NCBI RefSeq assembly: GCF_028369105.1
Contig: NZ_JAQNDO010000001.1
Coordinates: 4,432,501-4,496,500 of the forward strand
Reading direction: 5' to 3'
Origin: Polyangium mundeleinium
Lineage (GTDB): Bacteria; Myxococcota_A; Polyangia; Polyangiales; Polyangiaceae
Length of the DNA: 64,000 nucleotides
The position numbers and the translations under genes are program-made. This document shows, in pieces, positions 34,119-42,889 of the stretch. The notes under the pieces were generated by a model. The model was not told the DNA's origin. It saw nothing but the letters and a program-made list of their open reading frames with translations, and did no database searches. The first letter of the stretch is position 1, and the number at the start of each line of letters is the position of its first letter.

Positions 34119-36114
34119 ACTGTTCAAGCCACGGGAACTGGCCGTGAAGCCGACCACCAAGAACGGGCCTCGGCTCTGGTTCAGACGGCTCGTCATCTGG
34201 GGCGAGCCGGACGCGAAGCCTATCCAGGACATTGAGTTCGGGCCCGGGCTCAACATTATCTGGTCCCCCGATCCCGCCGACCGCAGCGCGCGCGACGACG
34301 GCGAAGCCCCTCCGGGCCCGGGCCACGGCGCAGGCAAGACGCTAGTCTGTCGCCTCTTGCGCTACTGTTTGGGGGAACCGCACTTCGCCTCCGATGTGCT
34401 GCGAAGCAAGATCAGCAGCGCGTTCAAGGATGGCCGCGTCGGAGTAGAGCTGATCGTTGACGGTGCTGAATGGGTTGTCGTGCGCTCGATCGGCGTGTTT
34501 GGGCATGACGTCGTGCTTGAGGGCGGAACGCTCGAAGCGGCTGTCTCGTCGAACACCGCGCCGACCGGTATTGCGCCGCTCATCGACATGCTCGTCGAGC
34601 GCTTCCTGACCGCAGACGTTGCCGCACTCGTCACGAAGTCCCGCGAAGGCGAGGAAGAGACCGAGGCTCAGCGTCGGGCATGGCTTTTCGCCATTGCGTG
34701 GCTGACACGTGACCAGGAGTGCCATTTCGGCAAGGCGACGGAGTGGCGCGCGGCAGCCTCCGAGTCCGGCTCGCCCGCTCGTCGACTCTCAGTAGGCGAT
34801 GCGAACAACGTGGTGCGCGCGCTGCTCGGCGCCATCACCCCGCGCGAACACAGGTTGGAAGCCGAGGTCGAGAAGCTCGGGAGACGGCGAGAGGACGAGG
34901 GTCGCGGCATCGAGCGGCGCCGGTGGCTGATCGAGCAGTCACTCAAGAGGATTTTGAGGGCGGTCGAGCTTGAGGGAAAGCCGCTTCCCGAGGGTGATCT
35001 CCTCGGCCAGTTCTTGCGGAACGCGGCACGCGTACGCGTGGCGCAAGTTGCCGTCGTGGACGCGAAGGGCGAACTCGCGTCAGTGGACGACCTCGAGGCG
35101 AAGTACGAGAGCGAACGAAAGGAGGTCGAACGGCTTGAGGCCGAGCTCTCCAGCGCGGAGACCAAGCGGAGCACCGCCGAGGCAGTAGCGAAGCAAATCG
35201 CGAGCGAAACGCCCGGCCTGACGGCGAGCCTCGACGAGGCGGAGATACCTACGTGCCCCGTCTGCGAGGTGCCCATTGACCGCGTTCTTGCGGAGGGATG
35301 CAAGCTCTCGCACAAACTGCCCGATGTCGAATCATTGCGTCAGCGACAAGAGAAGAACCAGCGGGACTTGCGTGACAAGAAAGCCGAGCAGGCGGCTGCA
35401 GAGGAAGCGCTCAAGCGTCTCGGACCCCAACTCAAGGCGGCTACAACGAGGCGCGACAAGGCATGGGCGGATCTTCGCGCTGCGAGGAGGCAGCGTGATG
35501 CGCGGACCGAGGTTTGGTACGCCGCGAGGCGGATCGGCGACGACGTCGGCGACCTCGAGAAGCTGCTGACCGAGAACGCGGAAGCGGAGAAGACGCTCGC
35601 CGACATCGACACGACCCTTAAGCAGCGACGAGAGGCCGCCGGGGCAGAGCGCGACCAGCATGGCCAGGTCTTCGCCCGCCTCGGGCAGCACTTCGACCCG
35701 CTCGTGCGACGGCTCCTCGGCCCCAAGTCAGAGGCCACCGGGCGAGTGCAGCACGACGGAAACGGCCTGAATCTCGTAGTCGAGTACGGCGGCGAGCGCT
35801 CGACGCCCGCTATCAACTTGGTGAAGGTGCTCGCCTTCGATCTCGCGACGCTGTGTCGGAGTATCGAGGGGGCGACCAAGCTCCCGCCGCTGTTAATTCA
35901 CGATAGCCCACGCAGCTCCGACCTCGGGCTCAGCATCTACCACGAGCTTTTTCACGTAGTGCGGGAGCTGGAGAAGGCGGGCTCCGGCCCGCAGTTCCAG
36001 TACATCGTGACGACTACGTCGCGTCCCCCGGACGACTTGGTTGGTGACAAACGTGTGCGGCTCAAGTTGAACGGCTCGCCCGCAGAAGCTCGACTTTTGC
36101 GGCGGGACCTATGA
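34108..36114 (+). CDS. Rad50/SMC-like ATPase with zinc hook
   Basis: 668 aa. Walker A PGPGHGAGKTLVCRLLRY (~70-87) at the N-terminus. A coiled coil follows (~245-370 and 395-530, for example KYESERKEVERLEAELSSAE) and is split by a zinc hook CPVCEVP (~383). The C-terminal lobe has LPPLLIHDSPRSSDLGLS (~590), where the Walker B acidic pair is replaced by H-D-S-P, as in DUF2326-like ATPases of ABC-three-component type systems. The overall plan is a Rad50-type DNA-end or DNA-loop sensor. Its stop overlaps the HNH gene start (ATGA), so it probably works with that nuclease. Confidence 0.82.
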   Translation: MQRELFKPRELAVKPTTKNGPRLWFRRLVIWGEPDAKPIQDIEFGPGLNIIWSPDPADRSARDDGEAPPGPGHGAGKTLVCRLLRYCLGEPHFASDVLRSKISSAFKDGRVGVELIVDGAEWVVVRSIGVFGHDVVLEGGTLEAAVSSNTAPTGIAPLIDMLVERFLTADVAALVTKSREGEEETEAQRRAWLFAIAWLTRDQECHFGKATEWRAAASESGSPARRLSVGDANNVVRALLGAITPREHRLEAEVEKLGRRREDEGRGIERRRWLIEQSLKRILRAVELEGKPLPEGDLLGQFLRNAARVRVAQVAVVDAKGELASVDDLEAKYESERKEVERLEAELSSAETKRSTAEAVAKQIASETPGLTASLDEAEIPTCPVCEVPIDRVLAEGCKLSHKLPDVESLRQRQEKNQRDLRDKKAEQAAAEEALKRLGPQLKAATTRRDKAWADLRAARRQRDARTEVWYAARRIGDDVGDLEKLLTENAEAEKTLADIDTTLKQRREAAGAERDQHGQVFARLGQHFDPLVRRLLGPKSEATGRVQHDGNGLNLVVEYGGERSTPAINLVKVLAFDLATLCRSIEGATKLPPLLIHDSPRSSDLGLSIYHELFHVVRELEKAGSGPQFQYIVTTTSRPPDDLVGDKRVRLKLNGSPAEARLLRRDL

Positions 36115-36887
36115 CGACGACGCTCTCGCCGATCATCGCCTCGCGTCTCGCTAAGGCGGCCACGGACAACGGCTTCGACCAGGAGCTCCAGCGCGAGGGC
36201 GACTGGCTCGTCTTTGCGAGCACGCAGTGCCCGCTTCGGGTGTGGCTCGGAGCGTTCGGTGCCGCCGTCTTCCTCGCGGCGTTCTCGCAGCAAAACGTCG
36301 CGCGTGCCCTCGGCGAGTACGGCACGCCCATGGCTGCGCCGCTTCCGAAGGGCGCCATCGCTGGGCGCACGGTCCCGGACGTGCCCGCATTGCATCGGCT
36401 CCTTCGTCGCGCCTTCCAGCTCTCGAAAGCGCTGCCGACAGAGCTGCTTCACACGTTCGAGAAGCAGATTGCAGCCTTGCCGAAGAAGACCGAGGCCGAG
36501 CGCCTCGTGGTTCAGCGCGTCGGCCAGAACCTTTTTCGCGACGGCTTGCTCGACCTGTGGGAGGGGCGGTGCGCCGTAACCGGGCTCGCCGTGCGGGAGC
36601 TTCTCCGCGCGAGCCACATCAAGCCGTGGGCCGACTGCGAGACCGACGCCGAGCGGCTCGACGTCTACAACGGCATCCTGCTCGCACCGCATCTCGACGC
36701 GGCGTTCGATCGAGGCTTCATCACCGTCGCAGACGACGGCGCCATCGTCGTGAGCGACGCGCTCGGCAGCGCCGCCCGCACCACGCTCGGTCTCGACCAG
36801 CCACTTCGCGTCCGCGGACTCGCGGACGGGCATCGCTCGTACCTGCCGTGGCACCGAGAGCGGGTTTTTAAGACGGGAGGTGCGTGA
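36111..36887 (+). CDS. HNH endonuclease of defence operon
   Basis: 258 aa. The C-terminal half is an HNH_2-type nuclease: CAVTGLAVRELLRASHIKPW, then YNGILLAPHLDAAFDRGFI, which supplies the His, Asn and His of the beta-beta-alpha metal site, and the terminal block WHRERVF. The N-terminal half (1-110) has a hydrophobic segment WLGAFGAAVFLAAFS and probably binds DNA or the partner ATPase. Start and previous stop overlap (ATGA). It is the last gene of the operon and its most likely DNA-cutting effector. The same C-terminal plan is seen in the HNH gene at 53484-54401. Confidence 0.85.
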   Translation: MTTTLSPIIASRLAKAATDNGFDQELQREGDWLVFASTQCPLRVWLGAFGAAVFLAAFSQQNVARALGEYGTPMAAPLPKGAIAGRTVPDVPALHRLLRRAFQLSKALPTELLHTFEKQIAALPKKTEAERLVVQRVGQNLFRDGLLDLWEGRCAVTGLAVRELLRASHIKPWADCETDAERLDVYNGILLAPHLDAAFDRGFITVADDGAIVVSDALGSAARTTLGLDQPLRVRGLADGHRSYLPWHRERVFKTGGA

Positions 36888-36931
36888 TGCTCGTGGCCTA
36901 CACCTGATCTTCCCCCGCGTCCGGGTGAGCA

Positions 36932-37280
36932 TTCGTCGCTTCTTCCGTTGCTTATCGAGGGCAGCGAGCGCTGCGGCGATCGGTAGGATGAAGTCCAACC
37001 CACGCTTGATCGTGACGAAGCCCGGTGGCCCACCCGAGGACTCGCCCGCGAAGCCGCCGAGCTCGGCCAGCCATGTCGTGAACTGGCTGATTTCGGCATC
37101 GAGTTGGATCACCTCGCTTCGCTTCTTGTACTTCCGCTACATCAGGAGCGCCGCTGCGATTTCGTGCGGCCCGAACTCGATAGACGCGGGCTGTGACGGG
37201 TCGGTACGGGAGAGCTGCTTGATGCGCTCGATGGGGGCGGTAGTCGCGGCCATGATCATCGGCTGTATTGCCTCTCCCGA
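36932..37280 (-). pseudogene. C-terminal remnant of an IS4/Tn5-type transposase
   Basis: Minus-strand reading with the typical Tn5/IS4 C-terminal helix block: TTWLAELGGFAGESSGGPPG, then FVTIKRGLDFILPI. Upstream of it, after an in-frame TAG (37137-37139), similarity goes on: APIERIKQLSRTDPSQPA and FGPHEIAAALL. The DDE core is gone and the ends are not recognisable. It is a decayed transposase at the right flank of the defence operon. Confidence 0.6.
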
Positions 37281-37593
37281 AACAAGACGGCCCCGCGGCA
37301 GTGCTACGTACCCCTGCGCCTTCCGGAGCTTCGAAGACCTAGCTGGAGGCGCTCCGTCTGCCCATCGCCCGCGCAGTCGCGGGACCACCGCGCGCAGCAG
37401 AGGGCACGTCGCGCCCGGGGCCACCCGCAGATAGTTGTATGGACGGCATACTCCCTCGGGAGTATTCCGCAAAACGTCGCGCGGAAGCATCTTACTAGCA
37501 CCACAGGCTAGTCGATCTCGGTAAAAGCGGCGCACAGTGTGGCCGCGCCTCGGGATCGCACCGATTTGCCTGGGAATACCGACAGGAGGACCC
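37281..37593. other. intergenic region, nothing recognised
   Basis: About 310 bp without a gene. The 3' end must carry the promoter of the lipoprotein gene (ribosome site GACAGGAGG directly before its start). No terminator-like hairpin was spotted. Confidence 0.45.
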
Positions 37594-37998
37594 ATGAATC
37601 GCAATTGGATGAATGTGCTCGCGCTCGCACTCGGGGTGGGCTTGACGGCTTGCGTGGCGGAGACCGAGCCCGGCGAGGGGGATGAGCTCGATATGGCGGC
37701 CGAGAATGAAGAATTGGCGGAGGCCAGCGAGGCGCTTTGCACGCCTTATGTCTCGTACGTCACTCCCATCAGCGCAAAGCTCAACCAGAAGACCACGTTC
37801 TATGTCGTCGGATCGTGTCTCCCGGCGACGACGGCCTTTTGGGTCGATCAGTGTGCGGGCGTGACCATGATCAGCTACTCTTCGAGCCAGGTCGCGTTTC
37901 AATGCACCCCGAGCTGGTCAACGGGTTACAAAGCCGGCGTGGTGAAGGGTCAAACGGGCGGCGTGGCGCTCAAGAACTTCACTGTCAGCGTGTATTGA
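37594..37998 (+). CDS. small lipoprotein with TIG-like domain
   Basis: 134 aa. ATG 37594 follows GACAGGAGGACCC. N-terminal signal MNRNWMNVLALALGVG followed by the lipobox LTAC (Cys20) and an acidic linker, so it is a secreted lipid-anchored protein. The mature part VTPISAKLNQKTTFYVVG with SCLPATTAFWVDQC and VAFQCTP looks like one small beta-sandwich of IPT/TIG type, stabilised by several Cys. Function unknown; probably cell surface. Confidence 0.65.
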   Translation: MNRNWMNVLALALGVGLTACVAETEPGEGDELDMAAENEELAEASEALCTPYVSYVTPISAKLNQKTTFYVVGSCLPATTAFWVDQCAGVTMISYSSSQVAFQCTPSWSTGYKAGVVKGQTGGVALKNFTVSVY

Positions 37999-38027
37999 GG
38001 GTTCGGCAGGCCCTCGCGCGGTAATGC

Positions 38028-39434
38028 CTAGATCTTCGCCAGCAACTCTTGCAGCGCTCGCTCGTGCTCTTCAGCTGAGCTCGTATCACCGGCACTGCGC
38101 TCCGCGCTGATTGTCCCCTGCATCCACCGGACAGCATCCTCGTATCGACCTGCGCCTTCGTGCGCGAGTCCGATGCTCCACAGGGCGCTCGCTTCACCTC
38201 GGTGATCCCCGAGGGCGCGGAGCACGACCAGCGCGTCTTGATAAAGTTCGATGGCGCGCCCAGGCTCCCCGAGCTGCCGGTAGATGTCCCCGAGAGAGCT
38301 CTTCCGCTTCGTTTCCGCGGTGCGTTCGCCTATCGACTCGGCAACGGCGATCGCTTGCTCGAAATAAGGTATAGCGCTCTGGAGCTCGCCACGATCGCGA
38401 TGGACGGCACCGAGATTAGCGAGCGTAATGCCCTCGCCCTTCTTGTTGCCAGTCTTGCGAGCGAGGTGGAGGCGTTCCAATAAGTAATACTTTGCCTTGT
38501 TCAGGTCGCCGAGGTTCTTGAAGATCACGCCGAGGTTTCCCTGCGCCTCTCCCGCGCTCCTGATGTCTCCCACCTCACGCGCGAGATCGAGGGCTCTTTC
38601 AAACAAATTCGCTGCGGATCGGAGTTCCTCGAGCCGAATGTAGGCTACCCCGAGCCCCAGCGTAGCTTTCAACTCAATCGTCCGGTCGCCGATCTCCCCG
38701 GACATCTGGATCGCCTGCCAATAGTGCTCGGCTGCGCGATAATAGTCCCCCCGGCGCATGAAGAGCCCCGCGAGGTTCCCGAGCGTGCTCGCTTCACCCA
38801 TACGGTCTCGGCGCGCCCGATCGAGGTCCAGGATCTGTGCATAGAGCCCGCTGGCATTGTCGAGCTCACCCCGCTCGATCAGGACGAGGCACAGGTTGTT
38901 GAGGCCGTTAGCCTCCAACTCACTGTCTCCCACCTCCCGTGCGAGGTCTATTCCGCGCTCGCACGATTCGATGGCGCGCGAGTAATCACTCAGGCGATAA
39001 TAGTCGGCGCCGAGGCTGATAAGGGCGCCTGCCTCGCCGACGCGATTGCCAATCTCTCGCATCAGATGGGCCTCCTTCTCGTGGTGATCGATGGCCTGCG
39101 AAAGATCACCTAGATCGGCCCGGACCGATCCGATGCGCCCGAGGATGACGGCCAGGCTCCCCGTATCGCCGAGCGTCTGCGCTGCCTCGGCGCCTTTGAG
39201 ACTCCACTCGAGAATCTCCTTGTACAATCCGGCCAACGCCTGAAAGCGATAAAACGTACGAACATACTCGAGCACGAGCGTCGGGTCATCGCTCTCCGTA
39301 CTAACGAATTTCCAATAGTGTTCTATGAACGCGTGCGAGTCGTGAAACCAAGCCTGATCACCATCGTGCTGGGCAGCTTGGATGATGCAGTATTCGGCCA
39401 TGCGCCTGGCTGCATGCCGCTCTTGGGGCGTCAT
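38028..39434 (-). CDS. tetratricopeptide-repeat protein, partner of NB-ARC ATPase
   Basis: 468 aa built of about ten TPR units of ~40 residues: for example ALISLGADYYRLSDYSRAIE, NNLCLVLIERGELDNASGLY, GNLAGLFMRRGDYYRAAEHY, GNLGVIFKNLGDLNKAKYYL and SLGDIYRQLGEPGRAIELYQ. They form a protein-binding superhelix. The start overlaps the stop of the NB-ARC gene (ATGA), so the two are made together. In fused STAND proteins the TPR array is the sensor at the C-terminus; here it is a separate polypeptide. No signal peptide or membrane segment. Confidence 0.88.
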   Translation of the reverse strand: MTPQERHAARRMAEYCIIQAAQHDGDQAWFHDSHAFIEHYWKFVSTESDDPTLVLEYVRTFYRFQALAGLYKEILEWSLKGAEAAQTLGDTGSLAVILGRIGSVRADLGDLSQAIDHHEKEAHLMREIGNRVGEAGALISLGADYYRLSDYSRAIESCERGIDLAREVGDSELEANGLNNLCLVLIERGELDNASGLYAQILDLDRARRDRMGEASTLGNLAGLFMRRGDYYRAAEHYWQAIQMSGEIGDRTIELKATLGLGVAYIRLEELRSAANLFERALDLAREVGDIRSAGEAQGNLGVIFKNLGDLNKAKYYLLERLHLARKTGNKKGEGITLANLGAVHRDRGELQSAIPYFEQAIAVAESIGERTAETKRKSSLGDIYRQLGEPGRAIELYQDALVVLRALGDHRGEASALWSIGLAHEGAGRYEDAVRWMQGTISAERSAGDTSSAEEHERALQELLAKI

Positions 39435-41059
39435 ACGCCCGGCACCTGATTCATCGACCGTGCATAGTCGACAAGGAGCGCGTGCATCCAGTAGCGTTCG
39501 CCGATCGGTTCGACAAGGCCGCGCTGGGCCATCTGTGAGATCGTCGCTTCAGCGCTCTGCAGCGAGCATTCCCATAGGTGTGCCGCAGCCTTCGACTCCC
39601 ACGTCACCGGCTCGCTCGGAAACGACGACAGCAGGGCGAACCGAGCCTGATCTTCAGGGCTCAATTTCTTGACGCTCAAACCAAGTATCGCTCCAAGCGT
39701 CACCGGTTCGTTGTTAGGAAGGCCGAGTCTTTGCTCATCTTGGGGTAGGTTTATCCGCTTGTCTCCGCTGGCGATGAGCTCGCCGAGAAGCATCTTCATG
39801 CGGCCTGGCACTGCGTTCTCCTTGGCGAGGTAGAGGCCGGCCAGGGTCAACGCGAGAGGCAGGCGCTCCATTCGTTTACACAACTCCTTGGCGGTCGGCT
39901 CGTCGCCGTTCACGACGTCCGGCGCAAGTCGTCGGAGTACCTCGAGCGCAGCCTCCGGCTGCAAAACATCCAGCAGCCTCGTGCGCTCCATTGTTGCGAG
40001 CGAGTTCGCCACGGGTGGCTCTCGTGTTGTAACAAGAAATCGACACCAGGGGCCCGCCACTTCGAAGTAGCGGCCATGTGTGACATCCCAGATGTCGTCG
40101 ATCACGAGGAGCGCCTTGCGATGATAAAGCGCCATCCTCAAGCGATCCCGACACTCCGTCTCCTCGTGCACCGGCAGGAGATCTACATTGAGGGCATGGC
40201 CCCACGCGTTCAGACATTCGCGGATGTTGGGTCGAGGTCCGAGCGCAGCCCATAGCACGCCGTCGTGAAGCACGCGCTGAAGCTCTTCGTGGTGAGCAAG
40301 CGCCATCGCCAGGGTTGTTTTTCCGATCCCGCCAAGCCCGCGCACGGCCACCGGAGGGACGTCCCTCGCCTCCGGTTTTCGGATCTCGAGCTTGTCGAAG
40401 AGCCATTTGAGGTCATCATCCCGGCCGAACATGGGGCGATTTTGGCGCGACGGCGCCATGATGGGCGGCTTCGGGCGACCAGGATCGAATGCGTCCTGCG
40501 TGGGCGATCGAGCGGCCATCGGCGCAGTCGGTACCGGCGGAGCGCGCCAGGGCGGGACGTGAAGCGACGGAGACTGTGGAGCACGTAGGCTTTTCCAGAG
40601 CGACGGGAAATTCGGCTGAAATTGGGGGCGCAAGGCTTCAGCGGGGGTCAAGATGTTATCAATGACATGTTTAATACTGAAGCCCGTGAGGCCGGCATCG
40701 TTCTCGGACAAGGGGTCCGTGGGGGTCCAGCCTCTCGCCCACATCCAGGCGACGCAAAGCTGGGGCAAAAGCTCGCGGGGGTGTGTCAATCGCATCGCCA
40801 GATAAGCTTGCACCCGGTCGAGGTAGAAGTTCGTCAATAGATCTGCGGGCAATGTTTTGCCGTCATCCGACGCTCTTCGCCACTCGCGCGTGAGTACCTC
40901 TATCCATTCGGGCAACTCTTCGACGTGCTCGTTGTTCAGCTCCAGCTTGATCGCACCGGCATCCTGGGTCCACGTGTGCTCGAGCCAGTGAAGCAGGTCG
41001 AGCAGCGAAGGTAGCGTTGCGCCCCTCGGACTGTGACGGAGTTTCTTCGATGCGGCCAT
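39431..41059 (-). CDS. NB-ARC (STAND) NTPase
   Basis: 542 aa from ATG 41059. N-terminal 190 residues: an effector or adaptor part of unknown fold with a Pro-rich linker. Then an NB-ARC ATPase: P-loop GLGGIGKTTLA (241-251), Walker B KALLVIDDIWD, RNBS-B FLVTTREP, GLPL-like RLPLALTLAG, and a winged-helix part ending RYWMHALLVDYA (MHD-like). The protein lacks its own sensor repeats; these are supplied by the TPR gene that overlaps its 3' end. Such switches oligomerise upon binding a trigger, in bacteria often a phage protein. The role in defence is inference; regulation of development is also possible in myxobacteria. Confidence 0.85.
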   Translation of the reverse strand: MAASKKLRHSPRGATLPSLLDLLHWLEHTWTQDAGAIKLELNNEHVEELPEWIEVLTREWRRASDDGKTLPADLLTNFYLDRVQAYLAMRLTHPRELLPQLCVAWMWARGWTPTDPLSENDAGLTGFSIKHVIDNILTPAEALRPQFQPNFPSLWKSLRAPQSPSLHVPPWRAPPVPTAPMAARSPTQDAFDPGRPKPPIMAPSRQNRPMFGRDDDLKWLFDKLEIRKPEARDVPPVAVRGLGGIGKTTLAMALAHHEELQRVLHDGVLWAALGPRPNIRECLNAWGHALNVDLLPVHEETECRDRLRMALYHRKALLVIDDIWDVTHGRYFEVAGPWCRFLVTTREPPVANSLATMERTRLLDVLQPEAALEVLRRLAPDVVNGDEPTAKELCKRMERLPLALTLAGLYLAKENAVPGRMKMLLGELIASGDKRINLPQDEQRLGLPNNEPVTLGAILGLSVKKLSPEDQARFALLSSFPSEPVTWESKAAAHLWECSLQSAEATISQMAQRGLVEPIGERYWMHALLVDYARSMNQVPGV

Positions 41060-41440
41060 GCGTCGTTCCAGCGGCGCCCGCAGCGCCCTCGGTGACCGTA
41101 CCACCGAGAAGCCTACCCGACAAACGCCATCTGCCGGTGAGCGCTTCTGCAACGCGCGACCCTGGAAGTACCAGGAAGCACCAGGAACGAGCAGGAAGTT
41201 CAGCCCTCCAGAACCCGAACGGGCGCTCGTATCTAACTGAATTTACGTCAAAAGGCGGCTGGCATGTAGGCTGCACTAAGCGCTCGTCGACGCTGGCTGG
41301 CCGCGGGTGGCAGCGCTGCTCAAAGGGGCGTGCGTCCCCGTGGCCGTGCTCTCCCCGACGCAGCCGGCTTGACCTGGCGCGAAGACGTCCGCTGCGCGAG
41401 CGGCGAGGCTTTGCGTTGTGCGAACAGAAAGGTCTTAGCC
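41060..41440. other. divergent intergenic region
   Basis: About 380 bp between the divergent NB-ARC and GNAT genes; both promoters must lie here. No motif could be assigned with confidence. Confidence 0.4.
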
Positions 41441-42193
41441 ATGGCCATTACTGTCTCGACTGCAGAATCAAAGAAGGAGCTCTTCAGGGTCTTCCGCAAT
41501 CGGTTGCACGCATTCAAACACGTCGAGGGGTACCCCATCGTGGATGATCCGTGCTCCGGAATGGAGATCGATCGGTACGATTGCCTCGCGAGGACCCTGC
41601 AATTCATCGCGCGCAAGAAAACGGGCATCGTCGGATTCGTCAGGCTTGTCTCTCAAGGCGAAAGGGCCAACGAGCAAGACATCCCGCTCGATGACAGGTT
41701 CGTCATCGATTTCGACTCTGCCGGCTCCCGATACAAGGGGCAAAAGCGGGGCGAGGTGGGGCGCCTCTTCGTGGAGGCGTCGTCGCGAGGCGAGGGTGTC
41801 GCCTCGAACCTCTGCAGGGTGATGTGCAAGGAGAGCCTGAAGCGCGGCGTGACGGTGTGGCAATCGGCTGCCTCCATGGACACCGATGATGAGCGCGAAG
41901 CCAACGACATCTATCTGCAGCTCGATCGCCGGGGGTATGTTCGACGCGATGTCCGCGTCAAGATGAAGGCGGCCGAGCGGCCCACGCGGTCTTCGCGTCC
42001 CTTCTTCAAAACCCCTTTCGAGCGCCACTCCGCGCAACTCGGCATGGCAAGGAGGGTCCCCGCCGCCGTCATCGCAGACGCCAGCTTGGGCGCCGTGTTC
42101 GTCGGGCGCCCGTATTTCGAGGCCGAGATCGGTCGGTACGCCATGCCTTTCTTCGCCTACGTCCCCGATGTGCTGGCGAGGTTTCGTCGGTAG
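41441..42193 (+). CDS. GNAT N-acyltransferase (FeeM / autoinducer-synthase-like)
   Basis: 250 aa from ATG 41441, with AGAAAGGTC upstream. The N-terminal half matches the GNAT fold of N-acyl-amino-acid and N-acyl-homoserine-lactone synthases: YDCLARTLQFIARKKTGIVG, FVRLVSQGE, LDDRFVIDFD, GEVGRLFVEASSRGEGVA and LCRVMCKESL. These enzymes transfer a fatty acyl chain from ACP to an amine. The C-terminal 90 residues are a family-typical helical part. It lies 41 bp upstream of a haem-oxygenase-like gene and faces a LuxR-type regulator, which fits production of a small signal or lipid. Substrate unknown. Confidence 0.65.
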   Translation: MAITVSTAESKKELFRVFRNRLHAFKHVEGYPIVDDPCSGMEIDRYDCLARTLQFIARKKTGIVGFVRLVSQGERANEQDIPLDDRFVIDFDSAGSRYKGQKRGEVGRLFVEASSRGEGVASNLCRVMCKESLKRGVTVWQSAASMDTDDEREANDIYLQLDRRGYVRRDVRVKMKAAERPTRSSRPFFKTPFERHSAQLGMARRVPAAVIADASLGAVFVGRPYFEAEIGRYAMPFFAYVPDVLARFRR

Positions 42194-42234
42194 GGATCTG
42201 GATCGAGAAAGATTGACAGGAAAGGAGACGATTC

Positions 42235-42885
42235 ATGCTTCTTTACATCATCGACGGCTTGACGAAACGACTTTCCACGGAGCTGATGCAGACCCCTCGC
42301 ATTCGCAGGATCATGCGACGCGACGGTAGCCCGGAAGATTACGCGAAGCTCCTCACCCCACTGGTCCATTATGTGCCGGAGGTCAGCCCGTGCTACAGGA
42401 TTGCGGCCAATCGCGCGGAGAGAAATGGGCGAGACGCCGATTATGTAGATTATCTCCGCAATCAGGCCAAAGAAGAGGAGGGGCACGATGCGCTCGCGCT
42501 CAATGACCTCACGTCGCTCAAGGGGGCGCCGCCGGTTCGCGCTCAGCCTTCGTTCGAGACGCAGACGCTCATCAAATGGATGCGGGAGGTGTCTTCTCAC
42601 GGCCCCGAGTCGGGCATCGCCGTGATCGGGCACATCGTCTCATCCCAAGCCGCTCTCCTTGGGCCCGCCCTCCTCGAGTCTCTGGTGGAAAGCGGCTTTC
42701 CTGTCGAGTTCCTCGAGCTGCACGTCGAGCTCGACACCGAGAGCCACTGCAAAGAGAGCCGCGAGTACCTCGGCTCCATCACGGATTCGATTGAAATCGA
42801 GCGGGACATCTCGATCGCTTACATGACGGTCGTCTTGTACCCTCAGATCTTCGCCGAGGATCCCACGAGCGCGCCGCTCGCATAG
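42235..42885 (+). CDS. haem-oxygenase-like iron-containing redox enzyme
   Basis: 216 aa, all helical. Metal-ligand candidates match the haem-oxygenase-like diiron oxygenase (HDO) group: the Glu/His pair in AKEEEGHDALALND and a late helix ELHVELDTESH with H-x-E-x-D-x(3)-H type spacing. Length is normal. HDO enzymes oxidise or cleave amino-acid or fatty-acid substrates (for example UndA, BesC, SznF). ATG 42235 follows GAAAGGAGACG. Together with the GNAT gene it may alter or supply an acylated product. Reaction not deducible. Confidence 0.65.
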   Translation: MLLYIIDGLTKRLSTELMQTPRIRRIMRRDGSPEDYAKLLTPLVHYVPEVSPCYRIAANRAERNGRDADYVDYLRNQAKEEEGHDALALNDLTSLKGAPPVRAQPSFETQTLIKWMREVSSHGPESGIAVIGHIVSSQAALLGPALLESLVESGFPVEFLELHVELDTESHCKESREYLGSITDSIEIERDISIAYMTVVLYPQIFAEDPTSAPLA

Positions 42886-42889
42886 CAAA

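Noticed and set aside
21142..36887. Plain class-1 DISARM or BREX
   Set aside because: No separate drmB, no drmC phospholipase-D gene, no pglZ or brxC; extra SMC-like and HNH genes.
35952..37112. 386-codon minus-strand frame opposite the HNH gene
   Set aside because: Only its first ~60 codons resemble a transposase end; the rest is the shadow of the HNH and SMC-like genes.
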